A DNA stretch of 64,000 bases from the NCBI GenBank assembly GCA_030142905.1, contig JASJOG010000086.1, positions 1,362,982 through 1,426,981 of the forward strand. Reading direction: 5' to 3'. This stretch comes from Heliopora coerulea. Lineage: Eukaryota > Cnidaria > Anthozoa > Scleralcyonacea > Helioporidae. Under the pieces are notes generated by a model that saw only the letters and a program-made list of their open reading frames with translations, had not been told where the DNA came from and made no database searches. The stretch's first letter is position 1; each line of letters begins with the position of its first letter. The position numbers and the translations under genes were made by a program. Below are positions 47,748-59,500 of this stretch, one piece after another.

Positions 47748-49033
47748 TTACAACAGGTTCTTTGTTACTAATTTAATTAAAACTATTCTGCCACACACAC
47801 ATAATTTCTTCAAAGTGAGAGATCCGCAAGCAGCATGGATTCTAAGTTCTTCCCACCTATTCAACGATGACCCAAAGAAATTAAATACTTCACGCAATAG
47901 CCCAAAGAAACTTCCTTTCTCCTGTATTGAGCTAACCGCATCATTTATTACTAAATTCAAGTTGTGACAACCACAGTGTACGAATGGAACCGGAGATTGG
48001 ACCATCTCTTTAATTAAACATTGCACACCAGTGTGAATCCCGCCCATTACACTAGCTCCATCATACCCTTGACCCCTTATCTTACAAAAAGACAAAGCAA
48101 GTCCTTAAAGAAACTCCTTCGCAGTAGAAGGAATACCCTCTCCCTTTGCGTCATTTAATTTAACAAAATCCATGAAACTCTCAACCACCCTACAGTCTTC
48201 ACCCTCAACCTGTACCCACCTAACGACAACGCTCCGTTGGTTCACCCGAGAGATATCACTAGTTGAATCCAAAATAACAGACCCAAATGGTGCATCGTTG
48301 ATCTTTTTGACAAGTGATGACGTTACCGCATTTGCAAGAATACTAATTAGCTCATTTTGAATTTTGGCACTGAGATATTTAGTAGCTTTAGCGGAAGCGA
48401 AATAACTTCGGAAAGGACTTCATCATATTGTGCGACCAGTGCAACCAATCCCAGAAAGTCGCTCCCTTCACATATTCCGTCAGACACGGCTTTTCGGTGC
48501 CCCCTGAAAGCTAAACTTAACGATGCCAAAGTCAAGATGATTGACAGGATTCGTTCCAGGACTTTGACCCAAAACAGTGAATACCGGCGTACTTCATTCT
48601 CGTTTTCTTCATCAAGAACTTTTCCAGATTTCCACCTTAGACAGACAGCAGATGCTTCTATGTGCAAAACTGACTTTTCATGCCAATTAATCTTGGCAGA
48701 CATATTATGAGTAGAACCCGATACGCCGTTTATCCAACCCTTTTGACTCTCGTAATTCTTGTTTGAACGATCAGCAAATAGCCAACAAACCTCATAGTAT
48801 GGGTTTTTCAGTTCGTTGGAATAACAAAGCCAGCCCCTTGGGACTGAAATATTATCGACAAATTTGTTGTAATACCTGGCATGGAAATTAGTGACCAATG
48901 TTCCTGCTTCATCTTTGTATTCAAAAGGGCCAGATGGTCTACATGGTCCATGGTTTAAAATCTCCCTTGTTAAAGAAGCGTTGTTGATTGTCTCGCCGTG
49001 GACGCTTAGGCGAAACAAATACTCCTGCATCAA
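47748..49033 (-). pseudogene. hAT-family transposase (TTF finger / DUF4371 type), decayed
   Basis: The - strand encodes a TTF-type finger region (RPSGPFEYKDEAG, RYYNKFVDNI, RGWLCYS, CWLFAD). Next is a transposase core (GSVILDSTSDISR) and GQGYDGASVMGG with the following CGCHNLNLVI block. A one-base shift lies near 48355 and an in-frame TAA near 48105. The C-terminal dimerisation part is missing to the left. The element lies between segmental copies B and C and is not found in copy A. Confidence 0.85.
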
Positions 49034-49722
49034 ACTATTTTCAGCCTACCTTGCCGGGATGAAATGATTACATGGACGTTTTCAGCCCGGTTAACCGGAC
49101 TAACCCGGATTGCAACTACCGGAATCCCGTAAAAAGCGTGCTGGCCCACTTACCATGTAATTGAATCGTTTGAAAAACTATATTATTTATATAGAGACCA
49201 GGCTAGCCAGATTAATCGTGCCAGCTCGCTCCATGTAATCGGCCCCTAAGTGTCAATGCTGGGGTTCAATCCATGTTGGTGTCACATATGCGGATCTCAT
49301 CATACACTGGCCACGCATTTTCAACCACGTCTTTATCAAGAGTTTTGTAACATCATAAATTCACGAGTCATCCAATTTTCTTTGTTCCTTTTTTCTGTAA
49401 ATAATTTCTGTTCACTAAGCTACAAACTTCTTCTCCGAAAAATTTTTATTAATTGACAAAATAAAACCACCACTCAATGTAACAATAAGACTTTTGCTCT
49501 TGCTTTATTTAGATTGATTTTCCTATCGTGTGTATATATATCCCACATATATCTCACGCGATGTCATTTCTATTCTTGTAACATAACATTTATTTAAATT
49601 CCTTATTCACTCTATGATGTTGCATGTGTAGCGACGAAAGGTTAATTTATTAAATATTTTTATTTCTTCAATTTGTCCATGATAGACGTATTTAAAAGTT
49701 TTTGCTCGGCTATCTTGTTAGT

Positions 49723-49982
49723 TCTATCTCAGAATCATCCTCAGGGTATTATGAAATGATAACTTCACAATTAACCTACACTGTTGAAGTCAACTGAAAA
49801 ATGTTGACTCGAGTGGGATTTCAACTCGCACCTTCGGGATACCGGTCCGACGCTCTACCTGTTGAGCAGAGGTAGAGCGGCGGGCCGGTATCCCGAAGGT
49901 GCGAGTTCAAATCCCTCTCGAGTCAACAATTTTCAGTTGACTTCAACAGTGTAGGTTAATTGTGAAGTCATCATTTCATAAT
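49723..49982. mobile_element. Palindromic tRNA-like SINE/foldback element with 11-bp TSD
   Basis: ATCTTGTTAGT is duplicated at 49712-49722 and 49983-49993; copy A has the single empty site. The insert is a near-perfect palindrome. Each arm read inward from its end gives GAAATGAT, AATTAACCTACACTGTTGAA, GTTGACTCGAG, and then a tRNA-like part. That part holds a D-arm/A-box-like GGTAGAGCG, an anticodon-arm-like CCGGTATCCCGAAGG and a B-box-like GCGAGTTCAAATCCC. The two tRNA-like halves meet near 49866. The variable-length TSD suggests LINE-type insertion. Confidence 0.85.
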
Positions 49983-50480
49983 ATCTTGTTAGTCGTATGT
50001 ATGTAATTTAGCTTATATGTTATTCATATAGAACCCATACCTACAGCAGTATACTTTTATGCTGAAAAAGTTATCCTGTATCAGATAAGTTTTAATGATA
50101 ACAAGAACAATTTACTCGGCGAAAAGAATGATTACTTTAAATAAGACTCAGCCACTTGTTCATCCACAGAATTTTACCTTTGATTCGGTTTTTTGAGCAA
50201 TTTGGAAAAAAAGAATATTAATCGTGGTTTCATCAATACAACGTACGAAATATCAGCATGTGGAAGAAAATCTTTTATGTTACGCTATTACTTATTGCTG
50301 GAGCCATTCCACCCTATTCCTGTTTCCACTTTAAGATAAGGGCATAAGGATTAACTTTCTGTTGCCTGCTCATTAAATGTAAAAGTAGATAAGGACTTCA
50401 CTTTGAATGTACGACTGAACTAAAGTACTATGTAGTTTCCTGCTTATGCACATTATTTATGTATATATTCTCTTGTTTAG

Positions 50481-50786
50481 AAGTTCGTATTATTGGCTCG
50501 TCGAATTCTGGTCGTGTGGAAGTATTTTACAATGGAACTTGGGGAACAGTATGCGATGATGGATGGGATATAAATGATGCTCGTGTTGTTTGCCGTCAAC
50601 TCGGCTTTATTGATGCCATAGCTGCTTACAAAGGCTCCTCAGTTGTTGACGGAACTGGCCAAATCTGGTTAGATGATGTTAATTGTGCTGGCACAGAGTC
50701 TAGGATATCTGGATGTGCACACTCGGGCTGGGGGAAGGAAAACTGTGGCCATGGCGAAGATGCTGGAGTCCGTTGTTCTACACCAG
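50481..50786 (+). CDS. SRCR-domain exon C
   Basis: This 306-nt phase 1-1 exon has an intact TTGTTTAG acceptor and a GTTGGA donor. It encodes a full SRCR domain ([58 protein letters not shown]). It is the SRCR exon nearest to microexon array 2 (1.6 kb upstream) and on the same strand, which makes it the best candidate for a true exon of aGPCR copy 2. Confidence 0.8.
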
Positions 50787-51026
50787 GTTGGAGAATCACA
50801 TTTTCTTTATCTCCCTCCATCATTTTTCCTATTTTATTTAGACAACGTTGAACATGCACAAAGCTGGAAATGGTTTTCTTACATACTTGATCACGAAGTT
50901 TTTCGATCAAGAATTTGAATCGAGATTTGGGGGTTGATAAGATAAAAAGATAAAAAGATAAAAAGTTCAAAAGTTGGTAACTGCTATGACTGATCTCATA
51001 GATCTCATAGTTTTAAGTGTCCTGCC

Positions 51027-51760
51027 TTAAATCAGATGTGATGGAGTTAAGACCTCATAACCCACCTCACTGTACTCGTATGTCAGTAGCCTCGAATTTA
51101 ACGTACCCTCAATTTCCACTAAAGTGGTCAACAACTCATCGTAAGTCAACCTTGCATTCTGAAGAACCTTTCTCAAACAGCGTTTTACACACCTAACTAT
51201 TCTTTCAAACAAGCCCCCCCCCCCCACCATGGTGCTCTTTCCAAATTGAACCGCCAGTCTATCGTCGAGGTTTCCAAATATCCTCGCACCTCGTTGCTGT
51301 TATCCAGCTTTTTTAATGCTTTTCACTGGCTCTGAACGTCTTTGCATTATCAGAAATGATTAGCTTCGGCGTCCCCATCCGAGATGAAAATCTTCTCAGG
51401 CAACGCAAAATTTGTGGGGCAGATAAATCGGTCACAAAACGTCGTTTAAGTAACTCGATTGCGATCTCGTAGTTTGCACTTGTCAGTGAAAATCCGCCAA
51501 TGCCAGATTTAGCCGGCTCTCCTAAAAGTCCGCGCAAATAGGTGAACTTGTCTATATCGGACAATGTTCCATTCCAATGGATTGCGCTTTCGAACGAATC
51601 CCAAAATTCTGTCGAGTCTTGCACTCATCCACTGAACTTCGGGACTTCCAGTTTGGGTAGTTTCACTCGAACGGTCGTACTCGCAGTTGGAAGTGACGTG
51701 CTCTTTGATCCTTGATCATTCGCTTAAAGCGATGGGAGTGTTTTCGACTGCTGGCGTAAA
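51027..51760 (-). mobile_element. Internally deleted BEL/Pao element (copy C)
   Basis: It has the same Gag-to-integrase junction as copy B, near 51425, with the same flanking motifs (SARKW-like Gag end, SDNAKTF integrase). It ends at the 12-bp minisatellite. Confidence 0.82.
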
Positions 51761-51762
51761 GT

Positions 51763-51834
51763 GCAGTCTATCGTGCAGTCTATCGTGCAGTCTATCGTGC
51801 AGTCTATCGTGCAGTCTATCGTGCAGTCTATCGC
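51763..51834 (+). repeat. 12-bp minisatellite GTGCAGTCTATC, six copies
   Basis: Six nearly perfect copies lie at the place where copy B has only one (about 47190). It is a local expansion. Confidence 0.95.
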
Positions 51835-52380
51835 TATATTTAACATGTTAAATATAGCCAGGTAGGCGTTCTTCTTCTTCACCGATGATGTCATCACGGT
51901 TCATGTAAGTATATAAAGGCCTAAGTATGTTTATGTAAACTCGCTTGGTCTGAAGATGATTTTGTAATAAAATCCGGAAATATTACTATTTCACTTTCTG
52001 TCTCGTCTCTTATACAACTCGAATCTTGAGTTTACAAGATGACATTATTTTTCGGAATTTGTTTTATCTTTTATTTTTTGAAGCTGTCGGTTGGTTGTGG
52101 ATCTTCATTATGTAGTCGTCAAGTTTCGTGTGATGTGCCCTATACATTCCTAATACAAAGCTTTTCATCAGTCTTAACGTGTTATTGCTGTTAATTGTTA
52201 TCAAGTTTAGAGTGACATATGTCTTCTTGAAAATTCTTATTCCTTTCCCGTCCAAGAGGTCTCCCCTTGACGTGTAAAATCGTCTGCCGTTAGCCAGAGT
52301 AAAACACCAAAGTCGGGTATGGACCCGAAACGCTTAACCCAAATAGATTTTCTTATCGAGTATTCTGTTGTCTCTTCCAG
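51835..52380. other. Retroelement-tail remnant and start of the stalk repeat
   Basis: A palindrome TATATTTAACATGTTAAATATA lies at 51836-51857. 51950-51985 holds a CTGAAGATGATTTTG hairpin with GGAAATATTAC, which resembles 24521-24553 on the other strand. From about 52160 the sequence matches 53950-54030, i.e. the intron upstream of a 30-nt stalk microexon. The AAATCGTCTGCCGTTAG dispersed repeat (52255-52315) is inserted in it. Confidence 0.5.
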
Positions 52381-54959
52381 TTAAAACTTCATCCACCTTC
52401 TCAAATATTGGTAAGTTTTCGTTCTACCAGGTGTACTTTTCTTGCCTGTTGCCATACGGTCGTTGAGTCCACTGGGATATGTCCTCATCAAAATACTTAC
52501 TATGTTTTGATTTTCTTATATAATAACTTTTTTCAATCCTAGTTACAACTCCAACTCCATCTCCAAAGGGTAAGTTTTCATTCCACCAGGTGTTCTTTTC
52601 TTGCATGTAGCCCTATACTGTCGTCAAGTCTAACGCTATATGTTCTCATGAAAATATATTTATTACAAAAATAGGTTTTCTTATGCAATGACTTTTTTTC
52701 AGTCTTAGTTACAACTCCAACCACTGCTTCAAGTGGTAAGTTTTCATTCTACCCTGCATCATTTTCGTCCATGTTAAGGTAATGTCGCGTGTTCCTAAAA
52801 AAATACCTACAATACAACTACGTTTTCTCATACAGTGACTTTTTTTTCACTCTTAGTTACAACTCCAACCACTCACTCAAGCGGTAAGTTTTCATTCTAC
52901 CCTGCATCCATTTCTTGCATGTGAAGGTTTTGGGTCTTCCTAAAAAATACATACAATACATATAGGTTTTCTTATACAATGACTTCTTTTTCAACCTTAG
53001 TCACAGCGCCAACCACTGCTTCAAGTCGTAAGTTTTCATTCTACCCTGCATCATTTTCTTGCATGTTAAGGTAATGTCGCGTGTTCCTAAAAAATACGTA
53101 CATTACAAATAGGTTTTCTCATACAATGACTTTTTTTCTCACTCTTTGTTATAGCTCCAACCACACCTTCAAGTGGTAAGTTTTCATTCTGTCTTACATC
53201 CTTTCCTTGCATGTTAAGGTGTCGGGTCTTCCTAAAATAAATATATACAATACATACAGGTCTTCTTATTCTATGACTTTTTGTCAATCTTAGTTACAGT
53301 TCCAACCACTCCTTCAAGAGGTAAGTTTCTATTTTACCCTGCATTCTTTTCTTTCTAATTTTAAGGTAATGTCGCGTGTTCCTAAAAAATATATACAATC
53401 CATATAGGTTTTCTCATACAATGACTTTTTTTTCACTCTTAGTTACAGCTCCAACCGCTCATTCAAGCGGTAAGTTTTCATTCTACCCTGCATCCTTTTC
53501 TTGCGAGTGAAGGTTTTGAGTTTTCCTCAAAGATACATACAATACATATAGGTTTTCTTATACAATGACTTTTTTTTCAATCTTAGTCACAGCTCCAACC
53601 ACTGCTTCAAGTCGTAAGTTTTCATTCTACCCTGCATCATTTTCTTGCATGTTAAAATTATACTTGTTAATCATTCTGTATTAAGTACGTGCCACATGTT
53701 TTACGTCGTGGTTTTGTTTTGACTGGAAAGTATTTGTCAAGTTTTGTGTGAGGTGTGCCAGCCTGGTAAGTTGCCATTCATCTGCCTTTTATCCTCATCT
53801 TGCATATTTTGTCATTGACGTCAGGGTCAGTACGAGATACGTTGTTTTGAAAATATTTAATACCAACAGCTTTTCTTATGCAGTGTTCTTTTGTCAATCC
53901 TAGATGCAAATACAAAACAACCTTCGACGAATGGTAAGTTGTACTTCTGCTGGATATCTTTTGCAACTTGTTAGTGCTGTTAATTCGTATCAGGTTTAGT
54001 ATGAGGTATGTCTTCTTGAAAATACTTAATCCAAATAGATTTTCTTATCCAATGTTCTGTTGTCTGTTCCAGCTGAACCTTCATCTACATTCTCAAGTAT
54101 TGGTAAGTTTTCATTCTACCAGGTGTACTTTCCTTGCCTGTTGCCATACTGTCGTTGAGTCCACTGGGATATGTCCTCATCAAAATACTTACTACGTTTT
54201 GATTTTCTTATACAATAACTTTTTTTCAATCCTAGTTACAACTCCAACTCCATCTTCAAAGGGTAAGTTTTCATTCCACCAGTTATTCTTTTCTTGCATG
54301 TTGCCCGATGCTGTCGTCAAGTCTAACGGTATATGTTCTCATGAAAATATTTATTACAAAAATAGGTTTTCTTATGCAATGACTTTTTTTCAGTGTTAGT
54401 TACAACTCCAACCACTGCTTCAAGTGGTAAGTTTTCATTCTACCCTGCATCATTTTCGTCCATGTTAAGGTAATGTCGCGTGTTCCTAAAAAAATACCTA
54501 CAATACATGTAGGTTTTCTCATACAATGACATTTTTCTCACTCTTAGCTACAGCTCTAACCACTCCTTCAAGCGGTAAGTTTTCATTCTACCCTGCATCC
54601 CTTTCTTGCATGTTAAGGTGTCGGATCTTCCTAAAAGATACATACAATACATATAGGTTTTCTTATACAATGACTTTTTTTTTCAATCTTAGTCGCAGCT
54701 CCAACCACTGCTTCAAGTCGTAAGTTTTCATTCTACCCTGCATCATTTTCTTGCAAGTTAAGGCAATGTCTCGTGTTCCTAAAAAATACGTACAATATAA
54801 ATAGTTTTTCTCATACAATGACTTTTTTCTCACTCTTATTTATAGCTCCAACCACTCCTTCAAGTGGTAAGTTTTCATTCTGTCTTACATCCTTTTCTTG
54901 CATGTTAAGGTGTCGGGTCGTCCTAATATATACATATATATTAGGACGACCCGACATGA

Positions 54960-55005
<46 letters not shown>

Positions 55006-55630
55006 TCATGTCGCTAGCGAATTTGCGCACGCTCACTAGTCTCTAGTTAGAGCACTCTGGCATGGCTTAGATGTAGCACAAGTGTTGGACATTTGAGTTG
55101 CCTATATAATATATGCTTCTCCATCCTGCTCGTCAGCACTACACTGATGAGACCCAGTAGGCCGAAACGGTTCCGTCTGTAGTTATATATATATATAATT
55201 GAATAGGTTCATTCCAGATGGACTCAATCTTAGGAATTTTACTTAATTATGAATTTTAATTGGTTGTTTAATTTATATTTAAGTGGACTACTGACTTCTG
55301 TTTTACGACCTTGAAAAAGGGGTTTGCCCCGAAACGTTGGAGAAGAAATAAAGATTTTTAAATGAGTTTTTTTCTAATTTTAAGGTAATGTCGCATGTTC
55401 CTAAAAATATATATACAATCCATATAGATTTTCTGATGCAATGACTTTTCTTTTTTCTGTCTTAGTTACAACTCCAACCACTCCTTCAAGTGGTAAGTTT
55501 TCATTCTGTCTTACATCCTTTTCTTGCTCGTTAAGGTGTCCTAAAAATATATGCAATACATATAGGTTTTGTTATATAATGACATTTTTTTTTTCAGTCT
55601 TAATTACAGCTCTAACCACTCCTCCAAAAG
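52381..55630 (+). CDS. Microexon array 2: mucin-like stalk of aGPCR copy 2 (18 units)
   Basis: Exon candidates are 52381-52410, 52543-52569, 52709-52735, 52857-52883, 53001-53027, 53155-53175, 53294-53320, 53443-53469, 53587-53613, 53904-53933, 54073-54102, 54236-54262, 54400-54426, 54548-54574, 54693-54719, 54846-54866, 55466-55492 and 55598-55630. Lengths are 21, 27, 30 or 33 nt, all multiples of three and all phase 1-1. All 18 donors are GTAAGT; 15 acceptors are at the standard place and three use an AG shifted by six bases in frame. Most encode blocks such as TTPTTPSS, TAPTTASS and TTPTPSSK. The 30-nt ones (KTSSTFSNI, ANTKQPSTN, EPSSTFSSI) are different. Units from 52381 to 53175 repeat at 54073-54866 (offset about 1692 bp). 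A retroelement insertion splits the array at about 54920-55365. The product would be a Thr/Ser/Pro stalk of adjustable length. Confidence 0.68.
54914..55013. repeat. AT-rich palindromes (possible cruciforms)
   Basis: A perfect palindrome of about 40 bp, with arms CGGGTCGTCCTAATATAT and its complement, is followed by a TA run flanked by GACATGACTC and GAGTCATGTC, which is a second palindrome. These mark the left border of the insertion carrying the hammerhead sequence. Confidence 0.8.
55138..55184 (+). ncRNA. Type I hammerhead ribozyme candidate
   Basis: All core parts are present in order. Stem I 5' strand is ACTACA (55138-55143); the core CTGATGA is at 55144-55150; a stem-loop GACC-CAGTA-GGCC follows with one A-C mismatch; then GAAA (55163-55166). 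A minimal stem III (ACGG-TT-CCGT) leads to the GTC cleavage site (55174-55176) and the stem I 3' strand TGTAGT (55177-55182), fully complementary to ACTACA. Short-stem-III type I hammerheads are known from Penelope elements and retrozymes of animals, where they cut tandem RNAs. It lies in an insertion inside microexon array 2. Self-cleavage is inferred, not shown. Confidence 0.72.
55180..55370 (+). mobile_element. Retroelement 3' tail with GGGG/CCCC hairpin and GAAACGTT box
   Basis: After a short AT run, 55309-55345 reads CTTGAAAAAGGGGTTTGCCC and then CGAAACGTTGGAG, followed by AATAAAGATTTTT. This hairpin-plus-GAAACGT arrangement is typical of Penelope-type tails. The stalk repeat resumes at about 55370. 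Confidence 0.6.
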
Positions 55631-56516
55631 GTAAGTTTTCATTTTTCCCTACATCGTTTTCTTGCATGTTAAGGTAATGTCAGTTCTTCCTATGCCTCGA
55701 AGAACCCGGAAATTTAAGTTGCTATAGGTACTGACTGAAAACCCCTCTACTAGAATAAATCACCGCTTAGGTTTGTAAGTTAATTTACAATGACTCGCGA
55801 GCCTTTTCAAAGTGACCTTCGAGGAATGGTAAGTTGAATTTCTGCCTGATATTGTTTTGTAACGCGTTAAAGCTGTCAATTGAACGGTCATAGCCATAGA
55901 GATACTCACAATGGGGGATCAGGGAAGTGATCGTTTCCTCAGCACATTTGAAAGCATTGTTCGACCCCCTGTCAGAACGGGGCAATACCACGCTCTGTAT
56001 TGCATTGAAAACAAGGATTGCAAGTGTCTTTATTTCTACGTGATTATAAAACTTTGCTTACGATGCGACTATATTTGAAATATGAAAAATGTACTTGCTG
56101 GCTCTTGTTTTGGGGATAAGTTGAGAAATTTCATTGTATCCCCGAGGACTAGCAGCTATAAAAATAGCTTTAAACGAGAGGTTAATTATGGTTTTGTTTC
56201 TCGTTTCTTTTTACGTGATCATATAGCTAATCATCAAAACGTACCCAATACATTTGAAACTGGTCACTCAGCTTCGATAAACGACTTCCACATCCACTTC
56301 CACCTCACCTTCTGAACTATTAATTCGAGAAAGCCTTCTTATTCGCAAACTAAACCTCTCTCTCAACGCTAACATCGTGTGTGTTCCCCTTTCTTTATTC
56401 TGTTCTTTATTCTGTCATTTAATTCATTTCAAGCCTCATGTTTGCCTTGGGTCATCTTCAAGAATTGTTTATTAAGAGTTTAATACAAGCGATATATCTC
56501 TTTACGTGTTATTCAG

Positions 56517-59500
56517 ACTCCTGCCCGAGTGAAATTTTAGGCGTTTTTTCGTGGCCAGAAACCAAAGTTGGGAGTACCGTGAATATTTCCTGTCCTAACA
56601 ATCCCAGGGCTGTCGCAACTCGGGAATGCCAAAACAAGTGGAACAAGGTTAACAGTTCGAAGGAAATTGCTTGGGGATCTGTTGACGCTAAAGCTTGCTC
56701 GTTTGGTGACAGGAACCGAGAAATATTTAATCTTTTGAAGGTATTTTCCCTTATTCAACTCATTGATTATTGATGAAGAAGAAAGAAAAGAAATTGTTTA
56801 ATTTAAGTTTATCTCTTACCCGACAGGAGCTCTAATTATGGTCTGTAATTTAGGCTTGACTCCTTCCTTACTTCTCCGTCATTTCGTTTCAGGATCCTGT
56901 GAACTCCACTAATGTAGTAGAGGTTGGTCAAAAGATAAAAAAATTAACATCAGATTTTGGCAAGAACACTTCATACGACAAAGTTGCTAACACAGCGTCG
57001 ATCTTAGAAAAGATTGTCGAGGTCAATGGAAAATCCGGCGAGGTAATTGTTGACAATATTAGGAATAATCCTAACTTAATCTTTACCAAAAAACACAAGA
57101 CTAAAATTATTTAAGGTTTGTTATTTAAAAAATACCAAAAATTTACGACATATCTCATCCTTAGGAATTGTCGTCTGTTTTTTTAAATAAGAAGGTTTTA
57201 ATTATTTAAGCCTTGTTTCTTACCATATGTCATATGCGTATATCATGTCAACATAATCACAATCATGATAATGGTAATGGTAATGACAATGGTAAGGGTA
57301 ATGGTAATAGTAATTGTAATGACAATGGTAGGGGTAATGAGAATGGTAATGATAATAGTAATGGCGATGGCAATGGTAATAGCAATGGGAATGGTAATGA
57401 CAATGGTAAGGGTAATGGTAATAGTAATTGTAATGACAATAGTAAGGGTAATGAGAATGGTAATGATAATAGTAATGACAATGGCAATGGTAATAGCAAT
57501 GGGAATGGTAATCGTAGTTGTAATGGCATTGATAATGATAATGATGACGATAACGATAATGATTATGATAACGGTAATGATAATTATAATGACAATGATA
57601 ATGGTAGCGATAATGGTAATAGTAGTGATAATGATAATGATAACGATAACGATAATGATAATGATAATGATAATGATAATGATAAAGTCACAATTACAAT
57701 CACGACTATGATTTCAATAACGATGATGATCACGGTCATGATCACGATCGCGATTGCAATCATGATCGCGATCATCACGATTACGATTATGATTTTTTCT
57801 TTCCAGGTTGCCAATGATGTTCTCGACACTGTCAACAACATTCTCAATGCACCAGCTGAAGCTTTGATGAGGAGTCAACAACAAATTAATTCATCTTCAA
57901 GGTACTGCTAACGTAATAACTTATTGTAAAACCGTGGACACACCAAACCTGGCCTTCGTCCTCCCGAGCCCTCGCGAATGAATGGTTAGGATGGCTGACC
58001 GATCGGCTACAAAGAACCATATCATCGTTTTCTAAACGAAGGATGGACTACGACTAGGTTGAATAATTTAAATCTTGTTGCAAATGTAGGTTCACGTATA
58101 AATTCAAAATTATGGATATGTCATCGCACAAACTCGCTCTTCTGTGGCATCGCTTTGGCGCGGCAATCATTCTTGGGATCAATATTTACAAAGGTTTTTT
58201 GTACTTGGCACAAGCCAATAGGGTAAACAATATAATTCGACCAAATTATCTGAACAGTTGTTCCCGATTAAATAATTTCACACGCGAGTGAAGTGTTTCG
58301 GTAAAGTTTGCTTAAGCTCATGAAGGATTTAGACGTTGTGAAGGAGACTAAAACGACATAATCGACGGTCTGTGTAGCTACGGGCTTAAGGATTGTTTAC
58401 AACATTTTGATAAACGGTGTAGCTCTAATAATTTAAATTACAATTGTGTCCACGTTGTTAGAACTATTGTTTTAAATGTACAACTTCAGGAATGAGAAGA
58501 AAACAGTCATGATGACTACTTAAATTGTAAGATTTTTGTAACTGTTCATTTGCACATCTTTAGATTCTTGAACTGAGAACTTTGTCAGAATGCAAACCTA
58601 ATCTAACTTTTCCTGCATCCTTTCTTTCTTTTTAACCTAACAGAATAGTTCAGTCGTTAAATCGTCTCCTGGAAGCCATAAATATCACAGAAAAAAGAAC
58701 GTTTCGAAGGACGCTGCAAAACTTTGAGGTTGAGCTGTCTCTTGTCGATACACTTTCTTTTCCTGGGGCAAACTTTTCAGGGAAAATCACCAAAAAACAA
58801 CTGTCTGATGACGCCTTTGTTTCCCATTCAAAACCAACGACAATATATTTACCTCAAACGCTTTTCAATGGCACTGGTGCTGGAAATATTTCTCAGTCTC
58901 AAACTGTGATCTTTGTTCTGTACAGAAAGACAACGTTCTTTCAAGTAAATTCCTCGAAGTCTGCAGATCGTTCTCTGCTTCTCAATAGTATTGTCATCGC
59001 TGGAAGCGTTAAAAACCGGAAAATTTCTAGCTTGAAAAATCCAGTTGAACTTAGGTATAGGAGTTTAAAATCTGGTTATAAAAACAGTGTGTTTTGCGGA
59101 TTTTGGAACTTTGCTGAGGCAAGTTGGTCTGATGAAGGATGCACATTCCAGGGAGTTAAAGACGATGGAAGGATTGTCTGTCATTGTGACCACCTGACGA
59201 ATTTTGCGATGCTGGTGGTAAGTATAAGTTAGGCATCAGTGCCGGATTTACGTGCGTAGGAGTAATTGCCCCAGGACCAGGAAGGCTCAGGGGCACCTAC
59301 TCGAGGGTCAAGTCTCGCCTATTAAGATCAAGATGTCGAAAGCTATCATTGTGTTGCGAGTAACGGTTTGCAATTTCAAATCTTATTAATTCTTTCTGCA
59401 AAATATCTAATAAAGTAGAAATAGAAATCACGAGACTAGCTCGAAGGGCGTTTTCGAGTGTCAAGTACATGTTGTACCTTTTACAAAAATTTCACACTTA

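Larger units (their letters stand above)
49190..51762 (+). repeat. Segmental copy C (Penelope remnant, SRCR exon, deleted Pao)
   Basis: It has the left part of copy A and the Pao deletion of copy B. So C and B share a more recent ancestor, and B lost its left end or was copied only in part. A 260-bp tRNA-like palindrome is inserted at 49723. Confidence 0.85.

Noticed and set aside
49790..49925. Genuine tRNA gene
   Set aside because: The A-box and B-box-like parts are present, but the two halves form a palindrome with an 11-bp target duplication and no complete cloverleaf with matching acceptor stem.
51763..51834. CRISPR-like short repeat series
   Set aside because: It has 12-bp units without spacers, in an animal genome; it is a minisatellite.
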